Below are positions 45,080 through 57,540 of a stretch of DNA of 64,000 bases, one piece after another. Origin of the DNA: Gigaspora margarita (taxonomy: Eukaryota; Glomeromycota; Glomeromycetes; Diversisporales; Gigasporaceae). Each line of letters begins with the position of its first letter. Position 1 is the first letter of the stretch. The DNA lies in the NCBI GenBank assembly GCA_009809945.1, contig WTPW01000550.1:237553-301552 (forward strand). The letters run 5' to 3'. Both the position numbers and the translations under genes were made by a program. The notes under the pieces are model-generated. The model ran no database searches. It worked only from the letters and a program-made list of their open reading frames with translations, and was not told the origin of the DNA.

Positions 45080-45640
45080 TTGATTCTTATTTAAAATTGT
45101 AAATTATTGTGACATTTAATTATTTGAATAACTACATTATTATATTTTTGTAATCAATTTATGAATTATTTAATCATTCAATAAATCACCAGAGTGAATA
45201 TGAAGTTTAATTATTTTCACTTTAAAGATAATTTTTAGGAAAATATATGTATAATTAACTATAATCATTTATTCATTCAATAAATTACAGTATGAGTACA
45301 AATTTTATTCTGCTTAACTTTAATAATAGTATTTCAGGAGAATGTATAATTAACTGTAATTATATATTCATTTAATAAATTACTAGGATTAATATTAATA
45401 AGTTTATTATAATTCTTTTCACTTTAATAATTGTATTTCAGAACAATATATAATTAACCATAATTATTTAATTATTCAATAAAATCACTAGAGTGAGTAT
45501 GATATTTAATTTGATTTACTTTAACGATTGTGTCATCTAATTATTCAATAAATTATTAGAGTAATATGATATTTAATTCTGTATACTTTAATAATTGTAT
45601 TTCAAGTCAATGTATGATTAATTATAATAATTTATCATAA
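45080..45640. repeat. Tandem repeat of about 75-110 bp, 5-6 degenerate copies
   Basis: Each copy carries ATTATTCAATAAATCACTAGAGTGA, then a CTTTAATAATTGTATTTCAG stretch and GTATAATTAACTATAAT. Copies begin near 45165, 45270, 45365, 45465 and 45538. Confidence 0.65.
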
Positions 45641-45665
45641 TTAAAAAGTATTCATATTACATGTT

Positions 45666-45831
45666 AGGGCTGTGACAGATATTATATAATATCATTTTAT
45701 CAGAGAGCTACCCTCTCCCCCCCACATAAGACCAATTAGCCAATCAAATTGTATAATTAGTCTTATATAAAAATTTTTTTGACCCCCCTAGGATATTACG
45801 TAATATCTGTCACTGCCCTTATAACTATAGT
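45666..45831. mobile_element. 166-bp MITE related to family M
   Basis: Inverted ends AGGGCTGTGACAGATATTAT and ATAATATCTGTCACTGCCCT-like, with an internal CCCTCTCCCCCCC tract as in family M. Confidence 0.7.
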
Positions 45832-46714
45832 ATTTATTTGGACTATGCCAGCAGCCAAAGGTGTTTTATTGAAATTTGGCAAAATTATAATTAAGAAGAA
45901 AGTGACTAACCTGTGTTAACCAGAATAGCAATTACATTCTACAACAAAACAATTGTAATTGCACTATGAATTGTCATAGGATTGAAGCTGGTAGGGTTAT
46001 TCCTATCTGTCAAAGCAAGTCAGTTGTAAGTAAAGAAACTATATGAAGAAATATACATAAAAAATAATAGAATTACATATTTTATCTTGGAGCAGATTGT
46101 ACAAATCAGGCGAATTTCAATTCAAAAACCTACAGACCTGGCTATATTGTTCCAATTCTTATACTTACTTGATACATTCCAATTTTTAATTTCATGCATA
46201 TACTATTGGCTATACTAACCTTATTTGTTATTATTGTCCCTATTTCTGCACTTGTTTCTGATTATCAGATGCATTGTTCTTATCTGTAATTGTGCTTTTA
46301 AAATGAAGAGTCATGTAGCTGTTCTTTTTTCAATCATGTAATCTCCTATCACTTCATATTAAATTAACCACCAATATAATCTCTTAACCCTGTGCCAGAG
46401 GCATGGCCTAATATGCTAGTTATTCTATATTGCTAAGTTGCATTAGAAGCAAAACAAGTAAAGCTAAATATAAATATTATTTAGCAAAGTGGTCTTACTA
46501 CTAAAATAATTAAAAAAATGAATCTATAATAGAAAGTTATCCCAAAAATTAAAATTTGTTAAAATATTGTAATTGTAATATAGGATAGATAAATAATAAA
46601 TATTATCTATTTTTTAATTTAGTTACAGGTATATAGATATAAACTTAAAGAGAATACAAACAGTTATGATAGATAAAATTATAACAATTTTCTTTATTTT
46701 ATTATCAAGTTTAC
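45832..46714. other. AT-rich spacer, nothing recognised
   Basis: No supported ORF, RNA or repeat arms. Confidence 0.35.
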
Positions 46715-47060
46715 TAAAATACACCTATGGTGTTGAACACTATATTACACAAAACTATTATAATAGCCAATCAAAATTTAAGATCAGGTGTAATATAAAA
46801 TTTCAATTTTTTGTTTGTTTTTTAAAAAAACATTCATATCTCAAAATTTTGCTTATGAAACCACCTTTGGGGTTCTAATAAAAAAATTTCTTGCAAAATT
46901 TTGTATATACTAATGCTCTAATAAAATCCCAGGCCTCACTCTAACCCTAAAGTAATTAAAACTTATTTTTTGTTTTATAAAAATTATTTTTTTTGTTTTT
47001 GTTACACAAATTTGCAAATCTAATTTACCTATAGTTTTCAACACAATAGGTGTATTTTAT
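46715..47060. mobile_element. Element W, complete copy
   Basis: Inverted ends AAAATACACCTATGGTGTTGA and TCAACACAATAGGTGTATTTTA. The interior includes CTCTAACCCTAAAGTAATT, shared with 29757-29975. The open frame over its left end is spurious. Confidence 0.6.
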
Positions 47061-48061
47061 AATAATTATTTTATTATTATTCTACTTCAATTTCTATTTT
47101 TAAATATAAATATTTAGTTAAAATGTATAATTAGTATTAGAATTAGTATTTCAAATTGTTAATTAAAAAACTAACAGTTGCCAACTTTTTAACTAATTGA
47201 TTTAAAAAATTTTTAAACAATTAATTGATTAATTATTCAATTAATATATTTTCTGAGATATTCTGTTTAGTTAGGCCAATCTGTATTGATTTTTTTGGGT
47301 TTGATTAGCTAATTATCTAATAATGCTATGTAATATAAATAATTAATTAGTTGCCAATATAATAGTAACTATTTGATTAGCAAAATTTTTAAAAACTCAG
47401 AATACTAGTTAGAATATAGATTTTGGCCCAAGCCCCAAAATAGTAAAATCTTATTTGGTTACTTTAATTTAAATAATTCTATTAATAATATTAATTGCAT
47501 TTATATCAATTAATGTATTAATATTACTTATTATATTAATATTATTGATTACATTAAATTAATATTATTTATCATATTAATATTATTAATTGCTTTAGTG
47601 TTATTTATTGCATTTATTAATGTATCAAAAACCTGTAATTAAATAAATATATAAAAGTATAAATATAATATTTTTGTCTTTACAATAAATAGATTTGCAG
47701 CTTGTGAACTTAAAGGTTGTAAGAAAAAACTCAAAGAGTATATTAGAACTTAAGAGCTTAAATCTCAAAATAGAATTCATTTTTGTTAAGTAATAATCTT
47801 TAAAATCAGGATAGAAGTATTGGCATTAGTAAGTTTTCAAGAAATATTAAATTAGTAACTTATTATTGTTATTTTATTAATAGTGAAATTCAAATAAAAA
47901 TTAGTTTTGTGCTCCTAAAATTTGCTAAAAGCATTTCTAAATATTAGAGAGCGAAGGAGAGAAATCTGAGTCTATTGTACAGAAGAGAAGAAAGCTAGGG
48001 TTTATACATATTTTGAAAGCTAATAAAATGCTAATAATAATATAATAATAAGACTATAAAA
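47061..48061. other. AT-rich spacer with simple ATTAAT-rich repeats
   Basis: 47465-47640 is a loose run of AATATTATTnATTGCATTTAT-like words. Nothing else is recognised. Confidence 0.35.
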
Positions 48062-48065
48062 TAGT

Positions 48066-48390
48066 AAAACTGTAACTGTAAAACTGTAAAACTGTAAAAC
48101 TATAAAACTATAAAACTATAAAACTGTAAAAGGGCAGTGTCATTAATCACCTGATTATTTTTTATTAGAGGCCTACTCCCCTCCCCCCTCTATAATATAG
48201 ATTTGATCAGGTTTCTATATATAATTTTAACTTTTTACCCCCCTCCCCCCTAAAAAATCATCTGATTTTTGTCATATCCCAAACTATAAAACTGTAAAAC
48301 TATAAAACTATAAAACTGCAAAACTGCAAAACTGTAAAACTATAAAACTGTAAAACTATAAAACTATAAAACTGTAAAACTGTAAAACTA
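48066..48390. repeat. Microsatellite (AAACTGTAAAACTATA)n split by a MITE
   Basis: About 20 copies of an 8-9 bp unit AAACTGTA / AAACTATA run on both sides of the M element at 48131-48280, showing that the array existed before the insertion. Confidence 0.85.
48131..48280. mobile_element. MITE family M, copy 2 (reference copy)
   Basis: AGGGCAGTGTCATTAATCACC..., CCCCTCCCCCC tracts at both sides of the centre, and ...TCTGATTTTTGTCATATCCC. The inner inverted repeat is CACCTGATTATTTTTTA / TAAAAAATCATCTGATT. Confidence 0.8.
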
Positions 48391-49677
48391 TGCTTTGGCC
48401 AAGCAACCTATTCTATAACAGTGTTTTGCAGATTTAATTGAGGATCTGGATCCAATTCAGATCTGGTATTTAGATCAGATTCAGATTCATTATTTTTAAG
48501 TACTACTGAATCTGGATCTATATTGGAATTTAATCCAGTAGATCTGTTTGGATCTTTGAATAATAAACAATAATTGGCTAGAAATATTATATTCTGATTG
48601 GCTTATATTATCTAAAAAATGTGTTCTCTTAACTAGTATTTCTAAAAACTAAACTGAACCAAACATTGGGTTGTGTTCAGTCTGAATTTGAACTGAACTC
48701 GAACCAAACTTAATTTTAAAAATCTAGTTCGGTCTGAGTTTGGCATTGAACTTTTAAACAAAGTCTGGATTTGGATTGGGTTCAGTTTGAAAGTTCATGA
48801 AAATGTTTGGGTTTGGTAAGGTCATACAAAGTTGATTTTTGTTTTGCATTACATTGATTTAAAAATTCAGAATGAATAGACAGATTTTTTTTTTGTATTT
48901 TTTTTTTTAGGCAAGACCAATTTAATTCAGTGGTTTATGTTACATTCCTTTCTCAAAAGAGGGGAGGATGAACAGAACTAGAGATGGGTTTTATGCATGT
49001 GCATGATTCCTCAATCATGTGCATGAATGTGCATTAATGCACATGTTTCTGAATCATGTGCATTTTATCTCATCGAAATTTTATATAGAAAAATTAAATA
49101 TAAAATAAATATAATTAACATTCTAATCTATCTATATGCCTCAATTCTGGGTCTGTTTACTTTAATACTTTTGATTGGTCATATCTGAAAAAGTAACTGG
49201 AATGTGGGAAAATTAACAGAAATGTGTAAGATGATTAAGACAATTATCTTGGTTAAGTAATTATTGTAGCATTCAAGTAATTATTATATTATTTTTCAAC
49301 ATCCTTATTAATGCCTTTAAACAATACAAATTCATAAAACATGAATTTGCCAAATTTACTTTGGTTGTTTGATTGCTTAATATTTACAAACTATTTTAGG
49401 CTAAAAAAAGTTCACAAATTTGAAAACGTTTTGTATAATAATCTTAAGTTCAACAATAAGTGCAAGAATAAGTGCAAGTGCAAGAACAAGTGCAAGAACA
49501 CAACAAGCTCTGCAATAGATAAAACATAAAATTAATAAAAAAATAGTGAATATATAAAAAAAAATTACATTAAATCAAATATTTAGATAGTTGATTTCTA
49601 GAACTAATTTTCTACTAATTTACTTAGCGATTCATAGTTTTATTTCAATTTACCAACCAATAAAATAAAATCACAGT

Positions 49678-50178
49678 TACGTTCAAAAAGTGATTAGTGT
49701 GCTAAAACTAATATAGCTAAATAATCAAGTTATTGTACTTTAATACTTTTTGATTAGAATATATCCCATAATCAAAATATTAAGACTAATAATCACTAAA
49801 ATTGGAAATTGTTGTTCATATGGTACACAATCTTCTTGATATATTATTTATGTAAAAAAAATTAAAAGTCTAGATTACCGTTTTATTAATAATGACAATT
49901 TAAAAAATTTATTTTAATGTACAGTTTATATATTATCTCTGTATGTATGTATATATGTTTGAATGAGAAACAAATAAAAAGTTAATGTGTGCATAATATT
50001 TTTATATACATCAAATACTAATTAGGCATTGGTCCACTTATGTTAAAGCAGGCTGGATAATTTGTTAATATAAACCAAATACAGGCCAGATAATCTTATC
50101 TTAAAAATCCTGCGTGGGATTATGCATATGGTTCATCACTAGCTATACTAGTTTTAGTACACTAATCACTTTGAATGT
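49678..50178. mobile_element. Inverted-repeat element T inside R
   Basis: Ends TTACGTTCAAAAAGTGATTAG and CTAATCACTTTGAATGTAA, with mirrored GTGCTAAAACTAATATAGCTA just inside. Confidence 0.6.
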
Positions 50179-50222
50179 AAGGGGAGGGACAGAAATCAGC
50201 TGATTTTTTAGGGGGTGGGGGG

Positions 50223-50961
50223 CAGGGACGATGATATGTTGTGATTCACAAAATATTACAAAAATCACAAAATTATGTGAAAATCACAAAATTTGTGTAG
50301 TTTCGCCACAAAATTTCACAAAATTCGATAAAATTGGCTTGTTTGCACATAATTTCACGGAAGATCCCCCAAAATTCCTGGTCGGAATGCATCGGAATCC
50401 AGGTCGGTAGGGTCGGGAATTATCAATTTTGCCCCAGATCACTAAAAATTTTACTAATAAAATCGTAGCCGTTCATTAAGTGAAAAGTGCCCAGCTGATA
50501 ATTTTGCTATAAAATCTACTAAATAGTGGGCTAAATACCAACCTAAATCCGATCAGNAATTTTGGGGATTGCCCTTAGCTTTTCTTTAGTACTCTTTTAG
50601 ATAATGATTGTCAAAATTTTTATCTAAAGAATCGCTCAAACAATTATCTGAGATTGAATTATTATAGACATTTTTTATATAGAACTTTGGGGTTTTTATA
50701 GCAATAGTTTTTTTTCATACTTTTATATAGAACTTTTTACGGTACAAATAAAAAATATTTTATCCATCNTCGCAAAATTTTATAAAATTCAAATTAACTC
50801 TCAAAATCGCTTCAAATTGATCAACAACAAATCACAAAATTTACTTTATATTACCACAAAATTGCACAAAATCGTTTCAAATCGATCACAAAAAATTACA
50901 AAATTTACCTTATCCCACCACAAAATTTACGTTATCCCACCACAAAAAATCATCGTCCCTG
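50223..50961. mobile_element. 739-bp hAT-type element (CAGGGACGATGAT ends)
   Basis: Ends CAGGGACGATGAT and ATCATCGTCCCTG. Perfect 8-bp duplications GTGGGGGG at 50215-50222 and 50962-50969. Subterminal CACAAAATT words are dense on both sides. The centre contains a fragment of the 15162-15395 MITE family. Undetermined bases near 50557 and 50769. Confidence 0.8.
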
Positions 50962-51057
50962 GTGGGGGGTTTATGGTTCGATCAGGTCTATATTGTTATA
51001 ATTGGATTTAATTGGCTAATATTTTAATCAGGTGGGGGTGGGGGTATTGCCTCTTAG

Positions 51058-51500
51058 TAGGGTGTCCAGGATTATGCGATGCGATATTATGCGCATAATT
51101 TGCTATTTTTCGCATCGCATATGCTTCGCATAAACAAGCAAAAAAAAGCATAAATCACGTGAATAAAAGTTGATTGGTTGTTGGGAATATGTTAACTTCA
51201 TCCGGCAAGCTTTAAATTTGTAATTTAGGTGACAGAGTGATGATAGAATGTAGGTCCCGAAAAGTTCCGATGTGGAAAATGAATGAACTTAAATTACGAG
51301 CATAGTTGGAGCAAAATTTTTGGTGAACGTCCGAAAAAATCCGAAAAACAGAACTAAAAGAATTAATTACATATAATAAAAATCGCATAATCGACCTAAT
51401 TGATCGCATAATTTTAAATTTATTTCGCATCCATCGCATAATCAACCTCAGTTCGGCCGCATAATTTACCTCATCGCATCGCATAATCCTGGACACCCTA
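51058..51500. mobile_element. 443-bp hAT-type MITE rich in ATGCGAT
   Basis: Ends TAGGGTGTCCAGGATTATGC and GCATAATCCTGGACACCCTA with perfect 8-bp duplications CCTCTTAG at 51050-51057 and 51501-51508. Many GCATAAT/ATTATGCG words lie near both ends. The minus-strand open frame at 51212-51496 has repeated IMR residues created by these words and is not a gene. Confidence 0.85.
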
Positions 51501-52209
51501 CCTCTTAGTAAACAGAAATCACCTGATTTCTGTCTCTCCCCTAACCATAATTTTATTTTATTGGTAAAATTAGCAAAAAAATAGTTCTAGAATTCAACCA
51601 TCTAAATATTTGGTCGAATGTAATTTTTTTTATATTTGCTAATATATTCACTATTTTTTTATTAATAATATTATTGTAAAGCATTTATCATGTTCTTGCA
51701 CTTGTGCTTGAACTTGCACTTATTCTTGTACTTATTTTGAACTTGAGATTATTATACAAAACATTTTCAAATTCATGAGCTTTTTTTAGCCCAATATAGT
51801 TTGTAAATATTAAGCAATCAATTCACTAAAGTAAATTTGGCAAATTCACATTTCATGAATTTGTGGGTGTTAATAAAAGCATTAATAAGGGCATTAATAA
51901 GGGCATTAAAAAATAATAGAATAATTACATGAATACTATAATAATTACTTGACCATGTAATCGTTATAATCATTTTACACATTTCTGTTAATTGCCCCAT
52001 ATTCAGGTTACATTTTTCAGATATGACCAATCAAAAGTGTTAAAGCAAACAACCCCAGAATTGAAGTATATAGATAGATTAGAATGTTAATTATATTTTT
52101 TTATATTTAATTTTTCTATATAAAACCTTGATGGGATAAAATGCACATGATTCAGAAACATGTATATTAATGCGCATTCATGCGCATAATTGAGGAATTA
52201 TGTGCACAC

Positions 52210-52448
52210 TAGTGATGCCACCGAAATTGATTTTTGAAAAAGGCCTATTTCGTCTTCATTAGAAAAAATCAAAATTTTTTATAAGGAAGAGCAAATAAAA
52301 TTTATATAAATATGTTCCTTATAATTTCGTCTATTCAAAAAAAGTATCAAATAATTTTATCTTTCAAGTAAAATAGGTCAAAAACAATTTCGTCTTCAAA
52401 TTTTAATTTCAGGTTTTCAAACCCGAAATGCTTTCGTCCTCATGTATA
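52210..52448. mobile_element. MITE family Q, copy 2
   Basis: Begins TAGTGATGCCACCGAAATTG and ends GTCCTCATGTATA. Perfect 8-bp duplications GTGCACAC at 52202-52209 and 52449-52456. Inserted in the right arm of R. Confidence 0.8.
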
Positions 52449-52793
52449 GTGCACACATAATATCTATTTCTAGTCCTGGAAAAGTGATATTAACCAAAGA
52501 ATCAACTTCGAATGGTCTTATCTATTGTATGAGAATTGTTTAACCAAAGATCACACAGCTATCCTAGTTTTTGTGGTTTAATTTTACCTGAACCCGAACA
52601 TGTTCATGAACTTCGAACTGAACTCAGACTGATCAAATATTTCAAGTTTGAGTTTAGTTCGGGTTCATAAATTCTAGGTTCAGTTCAGGTTCGAGTTCAA
52701 AGATTTGCAAAAGTTAAAGTTCGTGTTCAGGTTTGACTAAACCTGAACTAACCCAAACTGAACTGAACCCAACTTCAGAACACTACTCTTAAC

Positions 52794-53560
52794 TTCTAAG
52801 CTATTTAATTTTTTACCTCTAAACTGTTAAATAAACTTTGAATGCATTTTAAAGTTTTTTATGTCTTTTAAGTTTTAAGACTTTTAAATTTTCTAAACCT
52901 TGCTTTCTAAGCCTTTTAATCCCTAATAATTATAAAAAAATGATATTATAATAAACAATATATTTTTTTGGGATTTTTTTTTTGATACAATATAAAACGC
53001 TTAGTGTTATATGTTATAATATTGAATATTGAACTTTTTTTAAAAGAAACTGTTTCTAATACTAAAAAACTTTTTAATATTTAAAATTACAGTAGAGAGA
53101 GCTAGATAAGCTATATGTATATAACTTAATATAGTTTTCAATAGTTCTAAATTATAAAATTATTTTACTAAGTTCATATTTAAGTCATACTTGAGCAGAT
53201 TAAATAGTCACTTGCTGATTTAAATAAATTAGAATTCTAAAGTTTGCACTAGCTTTGATTTGAAATTGATCAAATCCAAATCAAACCAAACTCAAACTAT
53301 AAATTTTATAAAGTTTGAAATCAAACCAAACTCAAATAAAAAATAACCAAATTCAAACCAAACCCAAATATTATACTAAGTTTGATTGGAGTTTAATTTG
53401 AAGTTTGCACACTAGTTTGAGTTTGAATAATATAAATATAGTATTAAATTTTATTAAATTTCTTAATAAAAAATAAGTTAAAATTAATTAGTAAAATGTA
53501 GATTATAATTTTGGATTTTAAATAAACTTTTTTAAAATATAACTATATTGCTTGGATTTG
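52794..53560. other. AT-rich spacer with a CAAACTCAAAC-rich repeat
   Basis: 53235-53425 is a repeat of CAAACCAAACTCAAA words bounded by AAGTTTGCAC direct copies (about 53241-53250 and 53402-53411). Probably a worn MITE. Confidence 0.4.
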
Positions 53561-54095
53561 GTTCAAAATCCCAACAAACAAAATTCTGACAGATCATAAT
53601 CCTTACAAAAAAATCCTGAAATTCAAAAATCCCAATAATCAAAATAAGCTTTTCTTGAACAACTTTGCTATAAAACCAAACTCTAACCTAGATGCTTATT
53701 CAGAGTTGGCACATTTATCCATTGAGGTAAATAGAAAACAACTGCATTGGTACTACACTATTGCTCTATTGAGAATAATTTGTGAATAGAGCCAATAAAG
53801 ACCAACTAGCTTATAATATAGTATTTGTTAATAACTAATAACTAATTCCATTGGCTCTATTGGCTCCATTGGTTCCATTAGTTTTATTGGCTCTATTGGT
53901 TTGCAAGTTTTCAATGAAGCATATCCATTGCCAATCCTGTGCTTACTCTAAATCTAATCTAGCACTCATCTAACCTAACCTAACTTAAATAAATTTAATG
54001 ATTTTTTTGTTGTTGGGATTGTCAGAATAACTATTGTTAGAAATTTTTTTGTCAGGATTATGACCTGTTAGAATTCTGTTTGTTGGGACTTTGAC
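53561..54095. mobile_element. Foldback element (ATCCCAACAAAC arms)
   Basis: The left arm AATCCCAACAAACAAAATTCT...GATCATAATCC at 53567-53612 is mirrored by GGATTATGACC...AGAATTCTGTTTGTTGGGAC at 54054-54091. A short array of ATTGGCTCT words lies at 53850-53915. Confidence 0.65.
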
Positions 54096-54227
54096 TGGCA
54101 CCCATATTGTTTAGTACTCAAAAATACATTATTTTGATATTTAAATAATTTATTTAAAGTTCAAAATTATAATCTATATTTTACTAATTATCTTGTATTT
54201 TAAGTAACCTGTTTAAAATAAAGAGTA

Positions 54228-54320
54228 TGCAACTTAGAGAAATTTTCAAGTTGTCACTCCAAGCAGCAGGTTGAGAGTTCAAATTCTACTGGTAATAATA
54301 ATAAAAAGTAGGCCTGTGTT
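54228..54320 (+). mobile_element. tRNA-derived SINE fragment (weak)
   Basis: A box B-like GAGAGTTCAAATTCTACTGG (about 54273-54292) is preceded by a degenerate tRNA-like head and followed by (TAA)n. No complete cloverleaf. Confidence 0.3.
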
Positions 54321-54371
54321 CAGTAACTGTAGCTTATATTGGTTGGGTAAGAAATTTGTAATATTAATTTA

Positions 54372-54505
54372 GAGGAGTGACAAAAATCAGGTGATTTTTT
54401 AGGGGGAAGGGGGTAAAAAATGTTGAAATTATATATAGGAACCTGACCAAATTTATAGGGGAAAGGGGTAGGCCTCTAATTCAGATGATTAATGACACAG
54501 CCCTT
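54372..54505. mobile_element. MITE family M, copy 4 (reverse)
   Basis: GAGGAGTGACAAAAATCAGG... with AGGGGGAAGGGGG and TAGGGGAAAGGGG tracts, ending GATGATTAATGACACAGCCC. Confidence 0.75.
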
Positions 54506-55124
54506 ACCATCTAGTAATAGAAGTTTTTAGGTGCAATAGTTTTATTGTTATACTACAAATCCAAGAAACCAGAAAAACAAAAACCTGTTTAACAAGTTCT
54601 GAGTAAGGAGGTAATAAAGATCTTTGACAGTACTACTAGAAAAAGTTAGTGCTAAAATTAAATGAACCTTATAAAGACAAGGTATATAAATCTACTATAG
54701 ACAAAAAATGGAATTGTTCAGGTAGTAGGCTGTACTATAGGGTGCTTCTGACTTGAACAGGTAGTTCTAAAAGTTGAATTATTATTAGGTAAATACCAGG
54801 AGGAACTATTTTGTAAAACAGTACCAGGTATAGGTGAGATTTTTCAGATCATGTAACAATCCAATCTCCAATATAGATTGGGATTATGTGATCAAGTGAT
54901 CACTTATTCGTATGTTAATACAAACTTTTAGAGAAAAAATAGCCAATAAAAGAATGCAAATTTTAACTATTTTGGATCCACCCAACAAAGAATCCTAACA
55001 CACGTACAAAAACAAAAAAGAAAAGATAAAAATATGCAAAAACTAATGCTTAAATCGATCTTGGTGCTCTAATTAAAAATAGTGGCAATAGAATTTTATA
55101 TCTAGTAAATATCATTTTAAACTA
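54506..55124. other. Spacer, no supported gene
   Basis: Nothing recognised in either strand. Confidence 0.3.
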
Positions 55125-55132
55125 GAGTTCTC

Positions 55133-55830
55133 AATGGGCTGGGCCAAACCTGATAATTTGTGGGCCAGGCTGGGCTTGGGCCCAAATTTTAAGCCTGTGT
55201 TTAATTGGGCTGGGCTTGGGTTGGGCCTATAAAATAATGGGCTAGGCCTGGGTTTTATAAAGAGACCCGATAAAACCTAGCAATACCCATTAAAAATATA
55301 TAGTTTCTACTAGTTACAGGCCTATTGTAGATATTAAAATTTTATTTCTTTTTGAACTATAGTAATATATAGTTTTTTTAATTTAGTTAGCTATTTTATA
55401 ATTCCTGAAATACCTAATAAAAATTAACCAAATAATATTCTAGTTAATTTGGTAAAGTTTGTAATTTTTAGCATAATATAATATAATAGACTAAAGAATA
55501 TATATTTTAATAATAATAAAGATATAAGCAAGGCCTCACCTTAAAAAAAAATATATATATATATATATTTTTTAATAATTAAGTTATTTGAAAAATATAA
55601 TTGTTTTAGTGTTCTAAATCAAAAATTAATTAGTTGTCTAGTAATACTACTTACAAATTATGGGCTTGTTGGGCCGTGCTTGGGTTGGGCCAGGCTTGGG
55701 TTGGGCCAGGCTTGGATTGGGCTTGGGTCAGGCTGGGCTAAGCTCAGGCTGGGTTTGTGTTTATATTTCAAACCCGTGATAAATTGGGCCGGGCTTGGGT
55801 TTAGATAAACCCGACCCATTGAGAACCCTA
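55133..55830. mobile_element. 698-bp hAT-type element rich in GGGCTGGGC
   Basis: Ends TAGAGTTCTCAATGGG and CCCATTGAGAACCCTA. The 8-bp flanks TTTTAAAC and TTCTAACC match at 6 of 8. Subterminal TTGGGCTGGGC words are mirrored on both sides, and the centre is AT-rich with an (AT)n run at 55547-55570. Confidence 0.75.
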
Positions 55831-55889
55831 TTCTAACCTAATAGCCTATAATATTAAGCCCTAACCCTAAATTTTTATTAATGCACTTA

Positions 55890-56810
55890 GTTTATTTATA
55901 AAATCAGATTTTTATTTTTGATTTTTTTTTTTAATCATTTTATTTTTTATTTTTATCTATTTTTATTTTTTAATCATTTTTTTTTTATTTATTTATTTGC
56001 TTTTTTTTAATTTTTTTTTAAAATATTTTTTTAATTACTTTTTAATTTTTTTATTTTAATTTTTTTAAGTTTTATTAAATTTTTTTGGGGTTTTGTTTTA
56101 TTTAATTTTTTTAAAATTTTTTTATTTATTTTTTTTTTTTTAATTTAAATTTTTTTTTTAATTCATATTTTTAAATTATTATGTTTTATTATTTATTTTT
56201 ATTTTACTTATTTTTTTAAAGTACTTTTAGGCATCTCTAGCTAGAGATGCCTAATATAATATTTCAGGCCAAATAGCCAATTAAAAAACAAATAATCATG
56301 TGATAGTCATTTTTGTATAGCACAAGGTAGTATAAAAAATAATCATCACGACAGTTCAACAAAACAAAAACAACAACTTAAAATATGAAAAATTAAAAAA
56401 TGTGGAAAAGACAAGAAATGGCCATCTAAACCTATTTCAGAGCACTAATTAAAATGCTGAGAATGTGATTTAATATATAGTAGCTCACTTTAACCCATTG
56501 CTATATGACCCAATCCCTAATTAAATTATATGATTAGGAGTAGTTTTGGGCCAGAAATGTATAAACTAAGCATTTCTAGCTAGAGAGGCTTAGAATTTTC
56601 TTTTTTATAATATTTTATTTTTTTAACTATTTCTTTTTTTTTAATTGGTTTAATTAATTAATTATTTATTTATTTTTATATTTGTTTTTTTTAATCATTT
56701 TAATTTTTTTATTATTTATTTATTTATTTATTTTTTAATTTGTTATAATTTATTTTATTTTATTTATTTATTTAAATTTTTAATTTAAATTATTTTTTTA
56801 TTTTTAAAAA
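55890..56810. repeat. T-rich low complexity flanking a CTAGCTAG-hairpin segment
   Basis: T-rich, TTTATTTA-rich sequence at 55890-56215 and 56590-56810 encloses a segment bounded by GGCATCTCTAGCTAGAGATGCC (56231-56252) and CATTTCTAGCTAGAGAGGC (about 56568). Non-coding. Confidence 0.5.
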
Positions 56811-57540
56811 GTAATTATCAGACCAAGATTAAAAGAATTACAAAACCAGGTACAATAAACAAAAACACTTTAGAAATTCTTATTTTAGTGAATCATTTTA
56901 TCACAGACTAAAATAAATAAATATAAGACGACAATCTAACCAACTAATACTACAAACCTACCCTAACCTACAAACTAACTTGCTCTAATCTACTAACTAA
57001 TATACTCTAATTCTACTGACTAACTTATTCTAACTCTAACAACCAATTTACTCTAATTCTACAAAAAGCATGTTATGAGCAACAATACCTCCAATTACAA
57101 TAAAATGGCTACTACAAATACAATACGAATAATAGAGCACCTATTTATAATGATATACAAAATGACAACTACAGAAAGAAGTATAAAGGTTTAATATTTA
57201 ACAAATAAAAAATACTAGCAATAACAGAAGCAAATTAAGTGATAAAATCTATCCCAAAAGCAATACAAATAATGCATCACCTACTATAATTGCACACCAA
57301 AATGAACAGCATAAAACTGAAACCAACTATAGAAAAAAAATCAAAATTCATTTCAAAACAATACAAAACATATGATTCCTATAATAGCAGTAGCATGAAA
57401 CTGAAAGTAACAATAACTATAGAATAAAAAGGTGGAAAGTAGAGATGCAACAACAAAAAAACACTAGCAAAACCAGAAAAAAATCAAAAGATAGCATTCA
57501 CCCAAAGTTAATTCATCTATAATAGCAATATGGCACTTAT
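56811..57540. other. A/C-rich strand-biased spacer
   Basis: The plus strand is A- and C-rich, with repeats of CTAATCTACTAACTAA type at 56935-57060. It could be decayed coding sequence, but I recognise no family. Confidence 0.3.

Larger units (their letters stand above)
50179..51543. mobile_element. MITE family M, copy 3, carrying two hAT MITEs
   Basis: Ends AGGGGAGGGACAGAAATCAG and mirrored CTGATTTCTGTCTCTCCCCT, with GGGGGTGGGG tracts. Interrupted at 50223-50961 and 51058-51500. Confidence 0.75.
48979..52472. mobile_element. Foldback element R nested in S
   Basis: Arms of about 600 bp at 48979-49570 and 51640-52472 are inverted copies: TAGAGATGGGTTTTATGC..., ATGATTCCTCAATCATGTGC, AACATGAATTTGCCAAATTTAC, and a run of GTGCAAGAACAA. 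The right arm is interrupted by Q copy 2; the centre holds T and M copy 3. Open frames at 49341-49529 and 51818-52030 are the two arms read in mirror and are not genes. Confidence 0.7.
48634..52785. mobile_element. Outer hAT-like element S of a nested stack
   Basis: Ends TAGTATTTCTAAAAACTAAACTGAACC and ...GGTTCAGTTC-like/CAGAACACTA. The arms repeat GAACTGAAC/GTTCAGTTC words. Perfect 8-bp duplications CTCTTAAC lie at 48626-48633 and 52786-52793. Without its nested cargo it is about 660 bp. No transposase. Confidence 0.75.

Noticed and set aside
51212-51496. 94-codon minus-strand frame with repeated IMR residues
   Set aside because: Created by the repeated ATGCGAT/ATTATGCG words of a MITE, not by coding constraint.
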